Shown here: piece by piece, positions 10,755 through 25,860 of the stretch
Layout: every line of letters starts with the position of its first letter
How positions within the stretch are numbered: the first letter of the stretch is position 1
Assembly (NCBI RefSeq): GCF_051014445.1
Contig: NC_135134.1
Location: 7,159,672-7,223,671 of the forward strand
Length of the DNA: 64,000 nt
DNA from: Colletes latitarsis
Taxonomy: Eukaryota; Arthropoda; Insecta; Hymenoptera; Colletidae
Reading direction: 5' to 3'
Notes under the pieces: model-generated
What the model was told of the DNA's origin: nothing
The model's database searches: none
Seen by the model: only the letters and a program-made list of their open reading frames with translations
Translations under genes and position numbers: made by a program

Positions 10755-11590
10755 GATTTGCCCTCATCTGGCTCGTACCTTTGCATTTTTCGCCTACTTG
10801 TTGTCAAGATCCTGGACTTTTTCTGGTTCGGATCACGTAGTCATGCGGTACCACACCGAAACAGTCAATTAAACCTGGTTGCGATTAATATTTTAGAGGA
10901 TAACGCCGGTTATGTCTCGGTTAGGTCTGGGGTTTGCCCTCATCTGGCTCGTACTTTCGCATTTTTCGCATACTTGTTGGCCAGATCCTGGCCTTTTTCT
11001 GGCTTGGACCACGTAGTAATTAGGCACCACACTGAAACATTCAACTAAACCTGGTTCCGATTAATATTTTAGAGGATAACGCCGGTTATGTCTGGGTTAG
11101 TTCTGGTATTTGCCCTCATCTGGCTCGCACTTTCGCATCTATCGCATACTTGATGGCTAGATCCTGGCCTTTTTCTGGTTTGGATCACGTAGTAATGCGG
11201 TACCACACCGAAACTGTCAATTAAACCTGGTTGCGATTAATATTTTAAAGGATAACGCCGGTTATGTCTGGCTTAGGTCTGGGATTTGCCCTCATCTGGC
11301 TCGTACTTTCGCATTGCTCGTATACTTGTTGGCCAGATCCAGGGCTTTTTCGGGTTTGTATCCCGTCGTAATGTGGTAGCGCACCGAAGCAGTCAATGAA
11401 ACCTGGTTGCGATGAATATTTTGGAGGATAACGCTGGTTATGTTTGGGTGAGGTCTGGTATTTGCAATCATCTGGCTCCTACTTCCGCATTTTTCGCCTA
11501 CTTGATGTCAAGATTCTGGGCTTTTTCTGGTCTGGATCACGTAGTAATGCGGTACCACACCGTAACAGTCAATTAAACCTGGTTGCGATT
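10755..11590. repeat. Segmental copy shared with 13746-14581 (offset 2991 bp, 17 monomers)
   Basis: Both copies contain GTAGTCATGCGG (near 10830 and 13820), GTGGTAGCGC (near 11375 and 14366) and CTTGATGTCAAGATTCTGG (near 11502 and 14493). The copies diverge after about 11590/14581, where TATCTTAG meets TATTTTGG. The offset equals 17 x 176 minus the 1-bp deletion in between. Confidence 0.8.
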
Positions 11591-14500
11591 AATATCTTAG
11601 AGGATAACGCCGGTTATGTCTCGGTTAGATCTGGGATTTGCCCTCATCTGGCTCGTACTTTCGCATTTTTCACATACTTGTTGGCCAGATCCTGGCCTTT
11701 TTCTGGCTTGGACCACGTAGTAATTAGGTACCACACTGACACATTCAACTAAACCTGGTTCCGGTTAATATTTTAGAGGATAACGCCGGTTATGTCTCGG
11801 TTAGGTCTGGGGTTTGCCCTCATCTGGCTCGTACTTTCGCATTTTTCGCATACTTGTTGGCCAGATCCTGGCCTTTTTCTGGCTTGGACCACGTAGTAAT
11901 TAGGCACCACACTGAAACATTCAACTAAACCTGGTTCCGATTAATATTTTAGAGGATAACGCCGGTTATGTCTGGGTTAGTTTTGGTATTTGCCCTCATC
12001 TGGCTCGCACTTTCGCATCTATCGCATACTTGATGGCTAGATCCTGGCCTTTTTCTGGTTTGGATCACGTAGTAATGCGGTACCACACCGAAACTGTCAA
12101 TTAAACCTGGTTGCGATTAATACTTTAAAGGATAACGCCGGTTATGTCTGGCTTAGGTCTGGGATTTGCCCTCATCTGGCTCGTACTTTCGCATTTTTCG
12201 CATACGTGTTGGCCAGATCCTGGCCTTTTTCTGGCTTGGCCCACGTAGTAATTAGGTACCACACTGAAACATTCAACTAAACCTGGTTCCGATTAATATT
12301 TTAGAGGATAACGCCGGTTATGTCTGTGTTAGGTCTGGGATTTGCCCTCATCTGGCTCGTACTTTCGCATTTTTCGCATACTTGTTGGCCAGATCCTGGC
12401 CTTTTTCTGGCTTGGACCACGTAGTAATTAGGTACCACACTGAAACATTCAACTAAACCTGGTTCCGATTAATATTTTAGAGGATAACGCCGGTTATGTC
12501 TGGGTTAGTTCTGGTATTTGCCCTCATCTGGCTCGCACTTTCGCATCTATCGCATACTTGATGGCTAGATCCTGGCCTTTTTCTGGTTTGGATCACGTAG
12601 TAATGCGGTACCACACCGGAACTGTCAATTAAACCTGATTGCGATTAATATTTTAGAGGATAACGCCGGTTATGTCTGGCTTAGGTCTTGGATTTGCCCT
12701 CATCTGGCTCGTACCTTCGCATTGCTCGTATACTTGTTGGCCAGATCCAGGGCTTTTTCGGGTTTGTATCCCGTCGTAATGTGGTACCGCACCGAAGCAG
12801 TCAATGAAACCTGGTTGCGATGAATATTTTGGAGGATAACGCTGGTTATGTTTGGGTGAGGTCTGGTATTTGCAATCATCTGGCTCCTACTTCCGCATTT
12901 TACGCCTACTTGTTGTCAAGATCCTGGGCTTTTTCTGGTCTGGATCACGTAGTAATGCGGTACCACACCGTAACAGTCAATTAAACCTGGTTGCGATTAA
13001 TATTTTGGAGGATAACGCCGGTTATGTCTCGGTTAGGTCTGCGATTTGCCCTCATCTGACTCGTACCTTTGCAATTTTCGCCTACTTGTTGGCAAGATCC
13101 TGGGCTTTTTCTGGTTTGGATCACGTAGTAATGCGGTACCACACTGAAACCGTCAATAAAAGCTGGTTCGGATTAGTAACTTAGAGGATAACGCTGGTAA
13201 TGGCTGGGTTAGTTCTGGTATTTGCAATCATCTGGCTCGCAGCTTCGCATTTTTCGCCTACTTGTTGTCAAGATCCTGGGCTTTTTCTGGTTTGTAACAC
13301 GTAGTAATGCGGACCGCACCGTAACAGTCAATTAAACCTGGTTGCGATTAATATTTTAAAGGATAACGCCGGTTATGTCTGGCTTAGGTCTGGGATTTGC
13401 CCTCATCTGGCTCGTACCTTCGCATTGCTCGTATACTTGTTGGCCAGATCCAGGGCTTTTTCGGGTTTGTATCCCGTCGTAATGTGGTACCGCACCGAAG
13501 CAGTCAATGAAACCTGGTTGCGATGAATATTTTGGAGGATAACGCTGGTTATGTTTGGGTGAGGTCTGGTATTTGCAATCATCTGGCTCCTACTTCCGCA
13601 TTTTACGCCTACTTGTTGTCAAGATCCTGGGCTTTTTCTGGTCTGGATCACGTAGTAATGCGGTACCACACCGTAACAGTCAATTAAACCTGGTTGCGAT
13701 TAATATTTTGGAGGATAACGCCGGTTATGTCTCGGTTAGGTCTGGGATTTGCCCTCATCTGGCTCGTACCTTTGCATTTTTCGCCTACTTGTTGTCAAGA
13801 TCCTGGACTTTTTCTGGTTCGGATCACGTAGTCATGCGGTACCACACCGAAACAGTCAATTAAACCTGGTTGCGATTAATATTTTAGAGGATAACGCCGG
13901 TTATGTCTCGGTTAGGTCTGGGATTTGCCCTCATCTGGCTCGTACTTTCGCATTTTTCGCATACTTGTTGGCCAGATCCTGGCCTTTTTCTGGCTTGGAC
14001 CACGTAGTAATTAGGCACCACACTGAAACATTCAACTAAACCTGGTTCCGATTAATATTTTAGAGGATAACGCCGGTTATGTCTGGGTTAGTTCTGGTAT
14101 TTGCCCTCATCTGGCTCGCACTTTCGCATCTATCGCATACTTGATGGCTAGATCCTGGCCTTTTTCTGGTTTGGATCACGTAGTAATGCGGTACCACACC
14201 GAAACTGTCAATTAAACCTGGTTGCGATTAATATTTTAAAGGATAACGCCGGTTATGTCTGGCTTAGGTCTGGGATTTGCCCTCATCTGGCTCGTACTTT
14301 CGCATTGCTCGTATACTTGTTGGCCAGATCCAGGGCTTTTTCGGGTTTGTATCCCGTCGTAATGTGGTAGCGCACCGAAGCAGTCAATGAAACCTGGTTG
14401 CGATGAATATTTTGGAGGATAACGCTGGTTATGTTTGGGTGAGGTCTGGTATTTGCAATCATCTGGCTCCTACTTCCGCATTTTTCGCCTACTTGATGTC

Positions 14501-17500
14501 AAGATTCTGGGCTTTTTCTGGTCTGGATCACGTAGTAATGCGGTACCACACCGTAACAGTCAATTAAACCTGGTTGCGATTAATATTTTGGAGGATAACG
14601 CCGGTTATGTCTCGGTTAGGTCTGGGATTTGCCCTCATCTGGCTCGTACCTTTGCATTTTTCGCCTACTTGTTGGCAAGATCCTGGGCTTTTTCTGGTTC
14701 GGATCACGTAGTAATGCGGTACCACACCGAAACTGTCAATTAAACCTGGTTGCGATTAATATTTTAGAGGATAACGCCGGTTATGTCTCGTTTAGGTCTG
14801 GGATTTGCCCTCACCTGGCTCGCACTTTCGCATTTTTCGCATACTTGTTGGCCTGATCCTGGCCTTTTTCTGGCTTGGACCACGTAGTAATGTGGCACCA
14901 CACTGAAACAGTCAAATAAACCTGGTTGCGATTAATATTTCAGAGGATAACGCCGGTTATGTCTCGGTTAGGTCTGGGATTTGTCCTCATCTGGCTCGTA
15001 CCTTTGCATTTTTCGCCTACTTGTTGGCAAGATCCTGGGCTTATTCTGGTTCGGATCACGTAGTAATGCGGTACCACACCGAAACAGTCAATTAAACCTG
15101 GTTGCGATTAATATTTTAGAGGATAACGCCGGTTATGTCTCGGTTAGGTCTGGGATTTGCCCTCATCTGGCGCGTACTTTCGCATTTTTCGCATACTTGC
15201 TGGCCAGATCCTGGCCTTTTTCTGGCTTGGATCACGTAGTAATGCGGTACCACACCGAAACAGTCAATTAAACCTGGTTGCGATTAATATTTTAGAGGAT
15301 AACGCCGGTTATGTCTCGGTTAGGTCTGGGATTTGCCCTCATCTGGCTCGTACTTTCGCATTTTTCGCATACTTGTTGGCCAGATCCTGGACTTTTTCTG
15401 GCTTGGTCCACGTAGTAATTAGGTACCACACTGAAACATTCAACTAAACCTGGTTCCGATTAATATTTTAGAGGATAACGCCGGTTATGTCTGGGTTAGT
15501 TCTGGTATTTGCCCTCATCTGGCTCGCACTTTCGCATCTATCGTATACTTGATGGCTAGATCCTGACCTTTTTCTGGTTTGGATCACGTAGTAATGCGGT
15601 ACCACACCGAAACAGTCAATTAAACCTGGTTGCGATTAATATTATAGAGGATAACGCCGGTTATGTCTCGGTTAGGTCTGGGATTTGCCCTCATCTGGCT
15701 CGCACTTTCGCATCTATCGCATATTTGATGGCTAGATCCTGGCCTTTTTCTGGTTCGGATCACGTAATAATGCGGTACCATACCGAAACAGTCAATTAAA
15801 CCTGGTTGCGATTAATATTTTAGAGGATAACGCCGGTTATGTCTCGGTTAGGTCTGGGATTTGCCCTCATCTGGCTCGTACCTTCGCATCTATCGCATAC
15901 TTGATGGCTAGATCCTGGCCTTTTTCTGGTTTGGATCTCGTAGTAATGCGGTACCACACCGAAACTGTCAATTAAACCTGGTTGCGATTAATATTTTAAA
16001 GGATAACGCCGGTTATGTCTGGCTTAGGTCTGGGATTTGCCCTCATCTGGCTCGTACTTTCGCATTGCTCGTATACTTGTTGGCCAGATCCAGGGCTTTT
16101 TCGGGATTGTATCCCGTCGTAATGTGGTACCGCACCGAAGCAGTCAATGAAACCTGGTTGCGATGAATATTTTGGAGGATAACGCTGGTTATGTTTGGGT
16201 GAGGTCTGGTATTTGCAATCATCTGGCTCCTACTTCCGCATTTTTCGCCTACTTGTTGTCAAGATCCTGGGCTTTTTCTGGTCTGGATCACGTAGTAATG
16301 CGGTACCACACCGTAACAGTCAATTAAACCTGGTTGCGATTAATATTTTGGAGGATAACGCCGGTTATGTCTCGGTTAGGTCTGGGATTTGCCCTCATCT
16401 GGCTCGTACCTTTGCATTTTTCGCCTACTTGTTGGCAAGATCCTGGCCTTTTTCTGGTTCGGATCACGTAGTAATGCGGTACCACACCGAAACTGTCAAT
16501 TAAACCTGGTTGCGATTAATATTTTAGAGGATAACGCCGGTTATGTCTCGGTTAGGTCTGGGATTTGCCCTCATCTGGCTCGCACTTTCGCATTTTTCGC
16601 ATACTTGTTGGCCAGATCCTGGCCTTTTTCTGGCTTGGACCACGTAGTAATTAGGTACCACACTGACACATTCAACTAAACCTGGTTCCGGTTAATATTT
16701 TAGAGGATAACGCCGGTTATGTCTCGGTTATGTCTGGGATTTGCCCTCATCTGGCTCGTACTTTCGCATTTTTCGCATACGTGTTGGCCAGATCCTGGCC
16801 TTTTTCTGGCTTGGCCCACGTAGTAATTAGGTACCACACCGAAACATTCAACTAAACCTGGTTCCGATTAATATTTTAGAGGATAACGCCGGTTATGTCT
16901 GTGTTAGTTCTGGTACTTGCCCTCATCTGGCTCGCACTTTCGCATCTATCGCATACTTGATGGCTAGATCCTGGCCTTTTTCTGGTTTGGATCACGTAGT
17001 AATGCGGTACCACACCGAAACAGTCAATTAAACCTGGTTGCGATTAATATTTTAGAGGATAACGCCGGTTATGTCTCGGTTAGGTCTGGGATTTGCCCTC
17101 ATCTGGCTCGTACTTTCGCATTTTTCGCATACTTGTTGGCCAGATGCTGGCCTTTTTCTGGCTTGGACCACGTAGTAATTAGGCACCACACTGAAACATT
17201 CAACTAAACCTGGTTCCGATTAATATTTTAGAGGATAACGCCGGGTGTGTCAGGGTTAGTTCTGGTATTTGCCCTCATCTGGCTCGCACTTTCTCATCTA
17301 TCGCATACTTGATGGCTAGATCCTGGCCTTTTACTGGTTTGGATCTCGTAGTAATGCGGTACCACACCGAAACTGTCAATTAAACCTGGTTGCGATTAAT
17401 ATTTTAGAGGATAACGCCGGTTATGTCTGGCTTAGGTCTGGGATTTGCCCTCATCTGGCTCGTACTTTCGCATTGCTCGTATACTTGTTGGCCAGATCCA

Positions 17501-17899
17501 GGGCTTTTTCGGGTTTGTATCCCGTCGTAATGTGGTACCGCACCGAAGCAGTCAATGAAACCTGGTTGCGATGAATATTTTGGAGGATAACGCTGGTTAT
17601 GTTTGGGTGAGGTCTGGTATTTGCAATCATCTGGCTCGCACTTTCGCATCTATCGCATACTTGATGGCTAGATCCTGGCCTTTTTCTGGTTTGGATCACG
17701 TAGTAATGCGGTACCACACCGAAGCAGACAATTAAACCTGGTTGCGATTAATATTTTACAGGATAACGCCGGTTATGTCTCGGTTAGGTCTGGGATTTGC
17801 CCTCATCTGGCTCGCACTTTCGCATCTATCGCATACCTGATGGCTAGATCCTGGCCTTTTTCTGGTCTGTATCACGTAGTAATGTGGTACCACACTGAA

Positions 17900-20800
17900 A
17901 CCGTCAATAAAAGCTGGTTCGGATTAGTATCTTAGAGGATAACGCTGGTTATGGCTGGGTTAGTTCTGGTATTTGCAATCATCTGGCTCGCAGCTTCGCA
18001 TTTTTCGCCTACTTGTTGTCAAGATCCTGGGCTTTTTCTGGTTCGGATCACGTAGTAATGCGGTACCACACCGAAACAGTCAATTAAACCTGGATGCGAT
18101 TAATATTTTGGAGGATAATGCCGGTTATGTCTCGGTTAGATCTGGGATTTGCCCTCATCTGGCTCGCACTTTCGCATTTTTCGCATACTTGTTGGCCAGA
18201 TCCTGGCCTTTTTCTGGCTTGGACCACGTACTAATGTGGTACCACACTGAAACAGTCAAATAAACCTGGTTCCGATTAATATTTTAGACGATAACGCCGG
18301 CTATGTCTGGGATAGTGCTGGTATTTGCCCTCATCTGGCTCGTACTTTCGCATTTTTCGCATACTTGTTGGCCAGATCCTGGCCTTTTTCTGGCTTGGAC
18401 CACGTAGTAATTAGGTACCACACTGAAACATTCAACTAAACCTGGCTCCGATTAATATTTTAGACGATAACGCCGGCTATGTCTGGGATAGGTCTGGTAT
18501 TTGCCCTCATCTGGCTCGTACTTTCGCATTTTTCGCATACTTGCTGGCCAGATCCTGGCCTTTTTCTGGTCTGTATTACGTAGTAATGTGGTACCACACT
18601 GAAACCGTCAATAAAAGCTGGTTCGGATTAGTATCTTAGAGGATAACGCTGGTTATGTCTCGGTTAGGTCTGGGATTTGCCCTCATCTGGCTCGTACCTC
18701 CGCATTGTTCACATACTTGTTGGCCAGATCCTGGCCTTTTTCTGGCTTGGACCACGTAGTAATTAGGTACCACACTGACACATTCAACTAAACCTGGTTC
18801 CGGTTAATATTTTAGAGGATAACGCCGGTTATGTCTGGGTTAGTTCTGGTATTTGCCCTCATCTGGCTCGCACTTTCGCATCTATCGCATTCTTGATGGC
18901 TAGATCCTGGCCTTTTTCTGGTGTGGATCACGTAGTAATGCGGTACCACACTGAAACAGTCAATTAAACCTGGTTGCGATTAATATTTTAGAGGATAACG
19001 CCGGTTATGTCTCGGTTAGGTCAGGGATTTGCCCTGATCTGGCTTCTACTTTCGCATTTCTCGCATACTTGTTGGCCAGATCCTGGCCTTTTTCTGGCTT
19101 GGATCACGTAGTAGTTCGGTACCACACCGAAACAGACAATTAAACCTGGTTGCGATTAATATTTTAGAGGATAACGCCGGTTATGTCTCGGTTAGCTCTA
19201 CGATTTGCCCTCATCTGGCTCGCACTTTCGCATCTATCGCATACTTGATGGCTAGATCCTGGCCTTTTTCTGGTTTGGATCACGTAGTAATGCGGTACCA
19301 CACCGAAACAGTCAATTAAACCTGGTTGCGATTAATATTTTAGAGGATAACGCCGGTTATGTCTCGTTTAGATCTGGGATTTGCCCTCATCTGGCTCGTA
19401 CTTTCGCATTTTTCACATACTTGTTGGCCAGATCCTGGCCTTTTTCTGGCTTGGACCACGTAGTAATTAGGTACCACACTGACACATTCAACTAAACCTG
19501 GTTCCGGTTAATATTTTAGAGGATAACGCCGGTTATGTCTGGGTAAGTTCTGGTATTTGCCCTCATCTGGCTCGCACTTTCGCATGTATCGCATACTTGA
19601 TGGCTAGATCCTGGCCTTTTTCTGGTTTGGATCACGTAGTAATGCGGTACCACACCGAAACTGTCAGTTAAACCTGGTTGCGATTAATATTTTAGAGGAT
19701 AACGCCGGTTATGGCCGGGTTAGTTCTGGTATTTACAATCATCTGGCTCGTAGCTTCGCATTTTTGGCCTACTTGTTGTCAAGATCCTGGGCTTTTTCTG
19801 GTTTGGATCACGTAGTAATGCGGCACCGCACCGGAACAGTCAATTAAACCTGGTTCCGATTAATGATGTAGAAGATAACGCCGGTTATGTCTGTGTTAGT
19901 TCTGGTATTTGCCCTCATCTGGCTCGTACTTTCGCATTTTTCACATACTTGTTGGCCAGATCCTGGCCTTTTTCTGGCTTGGACCACGTAGTAATTAGGT
20001 ACCACACTGAAACATTCAACTAAACCTGGTTCCGATTAATATTTTAGAGGATAACGCCGGTTATGTCTGTGTTAGTTCTGGTATTTGCCCTCATCTGGCT
20101 CGCACTTTCGCATCTATCGCATACTTGATGGCTAGATCCTTGCCTTTTTCTGGTTTGGATCACGTAGTAATGCGGTACCACACCGAAACAGTCAATTAAA
20201 CCTGGTTGCGATAAATATTTTAGAGGATAACGCCGGTTATGTCTCGGTTAGGTCTGGGATTTGCCCTCATCTGGCTCGTACTTTCGCATTTTTCGCATAC
20301 TTGCTGGCCAGATCCTGGCCTTTTTCTGGTCTGTATTACGTAGTAATGTGGTACCACACTGAAACCGTCAATAAAAGCTGGTTCGGATTAGTATCTTAGA
20401 GGATAACGCTGGTTATGTCTCGGTTAGGTCTGGGATTTGCCCTCATCTGGCTCGTACTTTCGCATTTTTCACATACTTGTTGGCCAGATCCTGGCCTCTT
20501 TCTGGCTTGGACCACGTAGTAATTAGGTACCACACTGACACATTCAACTAAACCTGGTTCCGGTTAATATTTTAGAGGATAACGCCGGTTATGTCTGGGT
20601 TAGTTCTGGTATTTGCCCTCATCTGGCTCGCACTTTCGCATCTATCGCATTCGTGATGGCTAGATCCTGGCCTTTTTCTGGTGTGGATCACGTAGTAATG
20701 CGGTACCACACTGAAACAGTCAATTAAACGTGGTTGCGATTAATATTTTAGAGGATAACGCCGGTTATGTCTCGGTTAGGTCTGGGATTTGCCCTGATCT

Positions 20801-23800
20801 GGCTTCTACTTTCGCATTTTTCGCATACTTGTTGGCCAGATCCTGGCCTTTTTCTGGCTTGGATCACGTAGTAGTTCGGTACCACACCGAAACAGACAAT
20901 TAAACCTGGTTGCGATTAATATTTTAGAGGATAACGCCGGTTATGTCTCGGTTAGGTCTACGATTTGCCCTCATCTGGCTCGCACTTTCGCATCTATCGC
21001 ATACTTGATGGCTAGATCCTGGCCTTTTTCTGGTTTGGATCACGTAGTAATGCGGTACCACACCGAAACAGTCAATTAAACCTGGTTGCGATTAATATTT
21101 TAGAGGATAACGCCGGTTATGTCTCGGTTAGATCTGGGATTTGCCCTCATCTGGCTCGTACTTTCGCATTTTTCACATACTTGTTGGCCAGATCCTGGCC
21201 TTTTTCTGGCTTGGACCACGTAGTAATTAGGTACCACACTGACACATTCAACTAAACCTGGTTCCGGTTAATATTTTAGAGGATAACGCCGGTTATGTCT
21301 GGGTTAGTTCTGGTATTTGCCCTCATCTGGCTCGCACTTTCGCATCTATCGCATTCGTGATGGCTAGATCCTGGCCTTTTTCTGGTGTGGATCACGTAGT
21401 AATGCGGTACCACACTGAAACAGTCAATTAAACGTGGTTGCGATTAATATTTTAGAGGATAACGCCGGTTATGTCTCGGTTAGGTCTGGGATTTGCCCTG
21501 ATCTGGCTTCTACTTTCGCATTTTTCGCATACTTGTTGGCCAGATCCTGGCCTTTTTCTGGCTTGGATCACGTAGTAGTTCGGTACCACACCGAAACAGA
21601 CAATTAAACCTGGTTGCGATTAATATTTTAGAGGATAACGCCGGTTATGTCTCGGTTAGGTCTACGATTTGCCCTCATCTGGCTCGCACTTTCGCATCTA
21701 TCGCATACTTGATGGCTAGATCCTGGCCTCTTTCTGGCTTGGACCACGTAGTAATTAGGTACCACACTGACACATTCAACTAAACCTAGTTCCGGTTAAT
21801 ATTTTAGAGGATAACGCCGGTTATGGCCGGGTTAGTTCTGGTATTTACAATCATCTGGCTCGTAGCTTCGCATTTTTGGCCTACTTGTTGTCAAGATCCT
21901 GGGCTTTTTCTGGTTTGGATCACGTAGTAATGCGGCACCGCACCGGAACAGTCAATTAAACCTGGTTCCGATTAATGATGTAGAAGATAACGCCGGTTAT
22001 GTCTGGGTTAGTTCTGGTATTTGCCCTCATCTGGCTCGCACTTTCGCATCTATCGCATACTTGTTGGCCAGATCCTGGCCTTTTTCTGGCTTGGACCACG
22101 TAGTAATTAGGTACCACACTGAAACATTCAACTAAACCTGGCTCCGATTAATATTTTAGAGGATAACGCCGGTTATGTCTGTGTTAGTTCTGGTATTTGC
22201 CCTCATCTGGCTCGCACTTTCGCATCTATCGCATACTTGATGGCTAGATCCTTGCCTTTTTCTGGTTTGGATCACGTAGTAATGCGGTACCACACCGAAA
22301 CAGTCAATTAAACCTGGTTGCGATAAATATTTTAGAGGATAACGCCGGTTATGTCTCGGTTAGGTCTGGGATTTGCCCTGATCTGGCTCCTACTTTCGCA
22401 TTTTTCGCATACTTGTTGGCCAGATCCTGGCCTTTTTCTAGCTTGGATCACGTAGTAATGTGGTACCACACCGACACAGTCGATTAAACCCGGTTCCGAT
22501 TAATATTTTATAGGATAACGCCGGTTATGTCTGGGTTAGTTCTGGTATTTGCCCTCATCTGGCTCGCACTTTCGCATCTATCGCATACCTGGTGGCTAGA
22601 TCCTGGCCTTTTTCTGGTTTGGATCACGTAGTAATGCGGTACCACACCGAAACAGTCAATTAAACCTGGTTGCGATTAATTTTAGAGGATAACGCCGGTT
22701 ATGTCTCGGTTAGGTCTGGGATTTGCCCTCATCTGGCTCGCACTTTCGCATTTCTCGCATACTTGTTGGCCAGATCCTGGCCTTTTTCTGGCTTGGACCA
22801 CGTAGTAATTAGGTACCACACTGAAACATTCAACTAAACCTGGTTCCGATTAATATTTTAGAGGATAACGCCGGTTATGTCTGGGTTAGTTCTGGTATTT
22901 GCCCTCATCTGGCTCGCACTTTGGCATCTATCGCATACTTGATGGCTAGGTCCTGGCCTTTTTCTGGTTTGGATCACGTAGTAATGCGGTACCACACCGA
23001 AACAGTCAATTAAACCTGGTTGCGATTAATATTTTAGAGGATAACGCCGGTTATGTCTCGGTTAGGTCTGGGATTTGCCCTCACCTGGCTCGCACTTTCG
23101 CATTTTTCGCATACTTGCTGGCCAGATCCTGGCCTTTTTCTGGTCTGTATCACGTAGTAATGTGGTACCACACCGTAGCAGTCAATTAAACCTGGTTGCG
23201 ATTAATATTTTAGAGGATAACGCCGGTTATGTCTCGGTTAGGTCTGGGATTTGCCCTCGTCTGGCTCGCACTTTCGCATTTTTCGCATACTTGTTGGCCA
23301 GATCCTGGCCTTTTTCTGGCTTGGACCACGTAGTAATCAGGTACCACACTGAAACATTCAACTAAACCTGGTTGCGATTAATATTTTAGAGGATAACGCC
23401 GGTTATGTCTCGGTTAGGTCTGGTATTTGCCCTCATCTGGCTCGCACTTTCGCATGTATCGCATACTTGATGGCTAGATCCTGGCCCTTTTCTGGTTTGG
23501 ATCACGTAGTAATGCGGTACCACACCGAAACTGTCAATTAAACCTGGTTGCGATTAATATTTTACAGGATATCGCCGGTTATGTCTGGCTTAGGTCTGGG
23601 ATTTGCCCTCATCTGGCTCGTACTTTCGCATTGCTCTTATACTTGTTGGCCAGATCCAGGGCTTTTTCGGGTTTGTATCCTGTCGTAATGTGGTACCGCA
23701 CCGAAGCAGTCAATGAAACCTGGTTGCGATGAATATTTTGGAGGATAACGCCGGTTATGTCTGGGATAGGTCTGGTATTTGCCCTCATCTGGCTCGTACT

Positions 23801-25860
23801 TTCGCATTTTTCGCATACTTGTTGGCCAGATCCTGTCCTTTTTCTGGTCTGTATCACGTAGTAATGTGGTACCACACTGAAATCGTCAATAAAAGCTGGT
23901 TCGGATTAGTATCTTAGAGGATAACGCTGGTTATGGCTGGGTTAGTTCTGGTATTTGTAATCATCTAGCTCGTAGCTTCGCATTTTTGGCCTACTTGTTG
24001 TCAAGATCCTGGGCTTTTTCTGGTTTGGATCACGTAGTAATGCGGCACCGCACCGGAACAGTCAATCAAACCTGGTTCCGATTAATGTTGTAGAAGATAA
24101 CGCCGGTTATGTCTGGGTTAGTTCTGGTATTTGCCCTCATCTGGCTCGCACTTTCGCATCTATCGCATACTTGTTGGCCAGATCCTGGCCTTTCTCTGGC
24201 TTGGACCACGTAGTAATTAGGTACCACACCGAAACGTTCAACTAAACCTGGTTCCGATTAATATTTTAGAGGATAACGCCGGTTATGACTGTGTTAGTTC
24301 TGGTATTTGCCCTCATCTGGCTCGCACTTTCGCATCTATCGCATACTTGATGGCTAGATCCTTGCCTTTTTCTGGTTTGGATCACGTAGTAATGCGGTAC
24401 CACACCGAAACAGTCAATTAAACCTGGTTGCGATAAATATTTTAGAGGATAACGCCGGTTATGTCTCGGTTAGGTCTGGGATTTGCCCTGATCTGGCTCC
24501 TACTTTCGCATTTTTCGCATACTTGTTGGCCAGATCCTGGCCTTTTTCTGGCTTGGATCACGTAGAAATGTGGTACCACACCGACACAGTCGATTAAACC
24601 CGGTTCCGATTAATATTTTATAGGATAACGCCGGTTATGTCTGGGTTAGTTCTGGTATTTGCCCTCATCTGGCTCGCACTTTCGCATGTATCGCATACTT
24701 GATGGCTAGATCCTGGCCTTTTTCTGGTTTGGATCACGTAGTAATGCGGTACCACACCGAAACTGTCAATTAAACCTGGTTGCGATTAATATTTTACAGG
24801 ATATCGCCGGTTATGTCTGGCTTAGGTCTGGGATTTGCCCTCATCTGGCTCGTACTTTCGCATTGCTCTTATACTTGTTGGCCAGATCCAGGGCTTTTTC
24901 GGGTTTGTATCCTGTTGTAATGTGGTACCGCACCGAAGCAGTCAATGAAACATGGTTGCGATTAATATTTTGGAGGATAACGCCGGTTATGTCTCGGTTA
25001 GGTCTGGGATTTGCCCTGATCTGGCTCCTACTTTCGCATTTTTCGCATACTTGTTGGCCAGATCCTGGCCTTTTTCTGGCTTGGACCACGTAGTAATGTG
25101 GCACCACACTGAAACAGTCAAATAAACCTGGTTGCGATTAATATTTCAGAGGATAACGCCGGTTATGTCTCGGTTAGGTCTGGGATTTGCCCTCATCTGG
25201 CTCGTACTTTCGCATTTTTCGCATACGTGTTGGCCAGATCCTGGCCTTTTTCTGGCTTGGCCCACGTAGTAATTAGGTACCACACCGAAACATTCAACTA
25301 AACCTGGTTCCGATTAATATTTTAGAGGATAACGCCAGTTATGTCTGTGTTAGTTCTGGTACTTGCCCTCATCTGGCTCGCACTTTCGCATCTATCGCAT
25401 ACTTGATGGCTAGATCCTGGCCTTTTTCTGGTTTGGATCACGTAGTAATGCGGTACCACACCGAAACAGTCAATTAAACCTGGTTGCGATTAATATTTTA
25501 GAGGATAACGCCGGTTATGTGTCGGTTAGGTCTGGGATTTGGCCTGATCTGGCTCCTACTTTCGCATTTTTCGCATACTTGTTGGCCAGATCCTGGCCTT
25601 TTTCTGGCTTGGACCACGTAGTAATGTGGTACCACACTGAAACAGTCAAATAAACCTGGTTCCGATTAATATTTTAGAGGATAACGCCGGTTATGTCTGG
25701 GATAGGTCTGGTATTTGCCCTCATCTGGCTCGTACTTTCGCATTTTTCGCATACTTGCTGGCTAGATCCTGGCCTTTTTCTGGTTTGGATCACGTAGTAA
25801 TGCGGTACCACACCGAAACAGTCAAATAAACCTGGTTCCGATTAATATTTTAGAGGATAA
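17900..25860. repeat. Distinct satellite sub-array with 4-, 10- and 12-monomer duplications
   Basis: The monomer carrying GGTGAGGTCTGG, frequent elsewhere, is absent from 16.2 to 28.0 kb apart from one example near 17605. Instead this zone is rich in monomers ending AATTAGGTACCACACTGA(C/A)ACATTCAACT. About 18500-19540 repeats at 20260-21300 (1760 bp). About 20430-21024 repeats at 21134-21728 (704 bp). A variant starting ATGGCCGGG at 19711 recurs at 21823 (2112 bp). A 2-bp deletion shortens one monomer near 22680 (GATTAATTTTAG). No gene is seen. Confidence 0.85.

Larger units (their letters stand above)
6346..17900. repeat. Satellite sub-array with mixed monomer order
   Basis: Every monomer belongs to the same 176-bp family, but no single HOR period runs through the zone. 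A diagnostic monomer pair, GCATTGCTCGTATAC followed by GGTGAGGTCTGG, occurs with the second member at 7926, 10213, 11444, 12852, 13555, 14435 and 16195. The spacings are 13, 7, 8, 4, 5 and 10 monomers (minus single-base deletions). Three copies carry a 1-bp deletion (GCGGACCGC in place of GCGGCACCGC) near 9266, 10671 and 13312. I see no gene. Confidence 0.85.
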
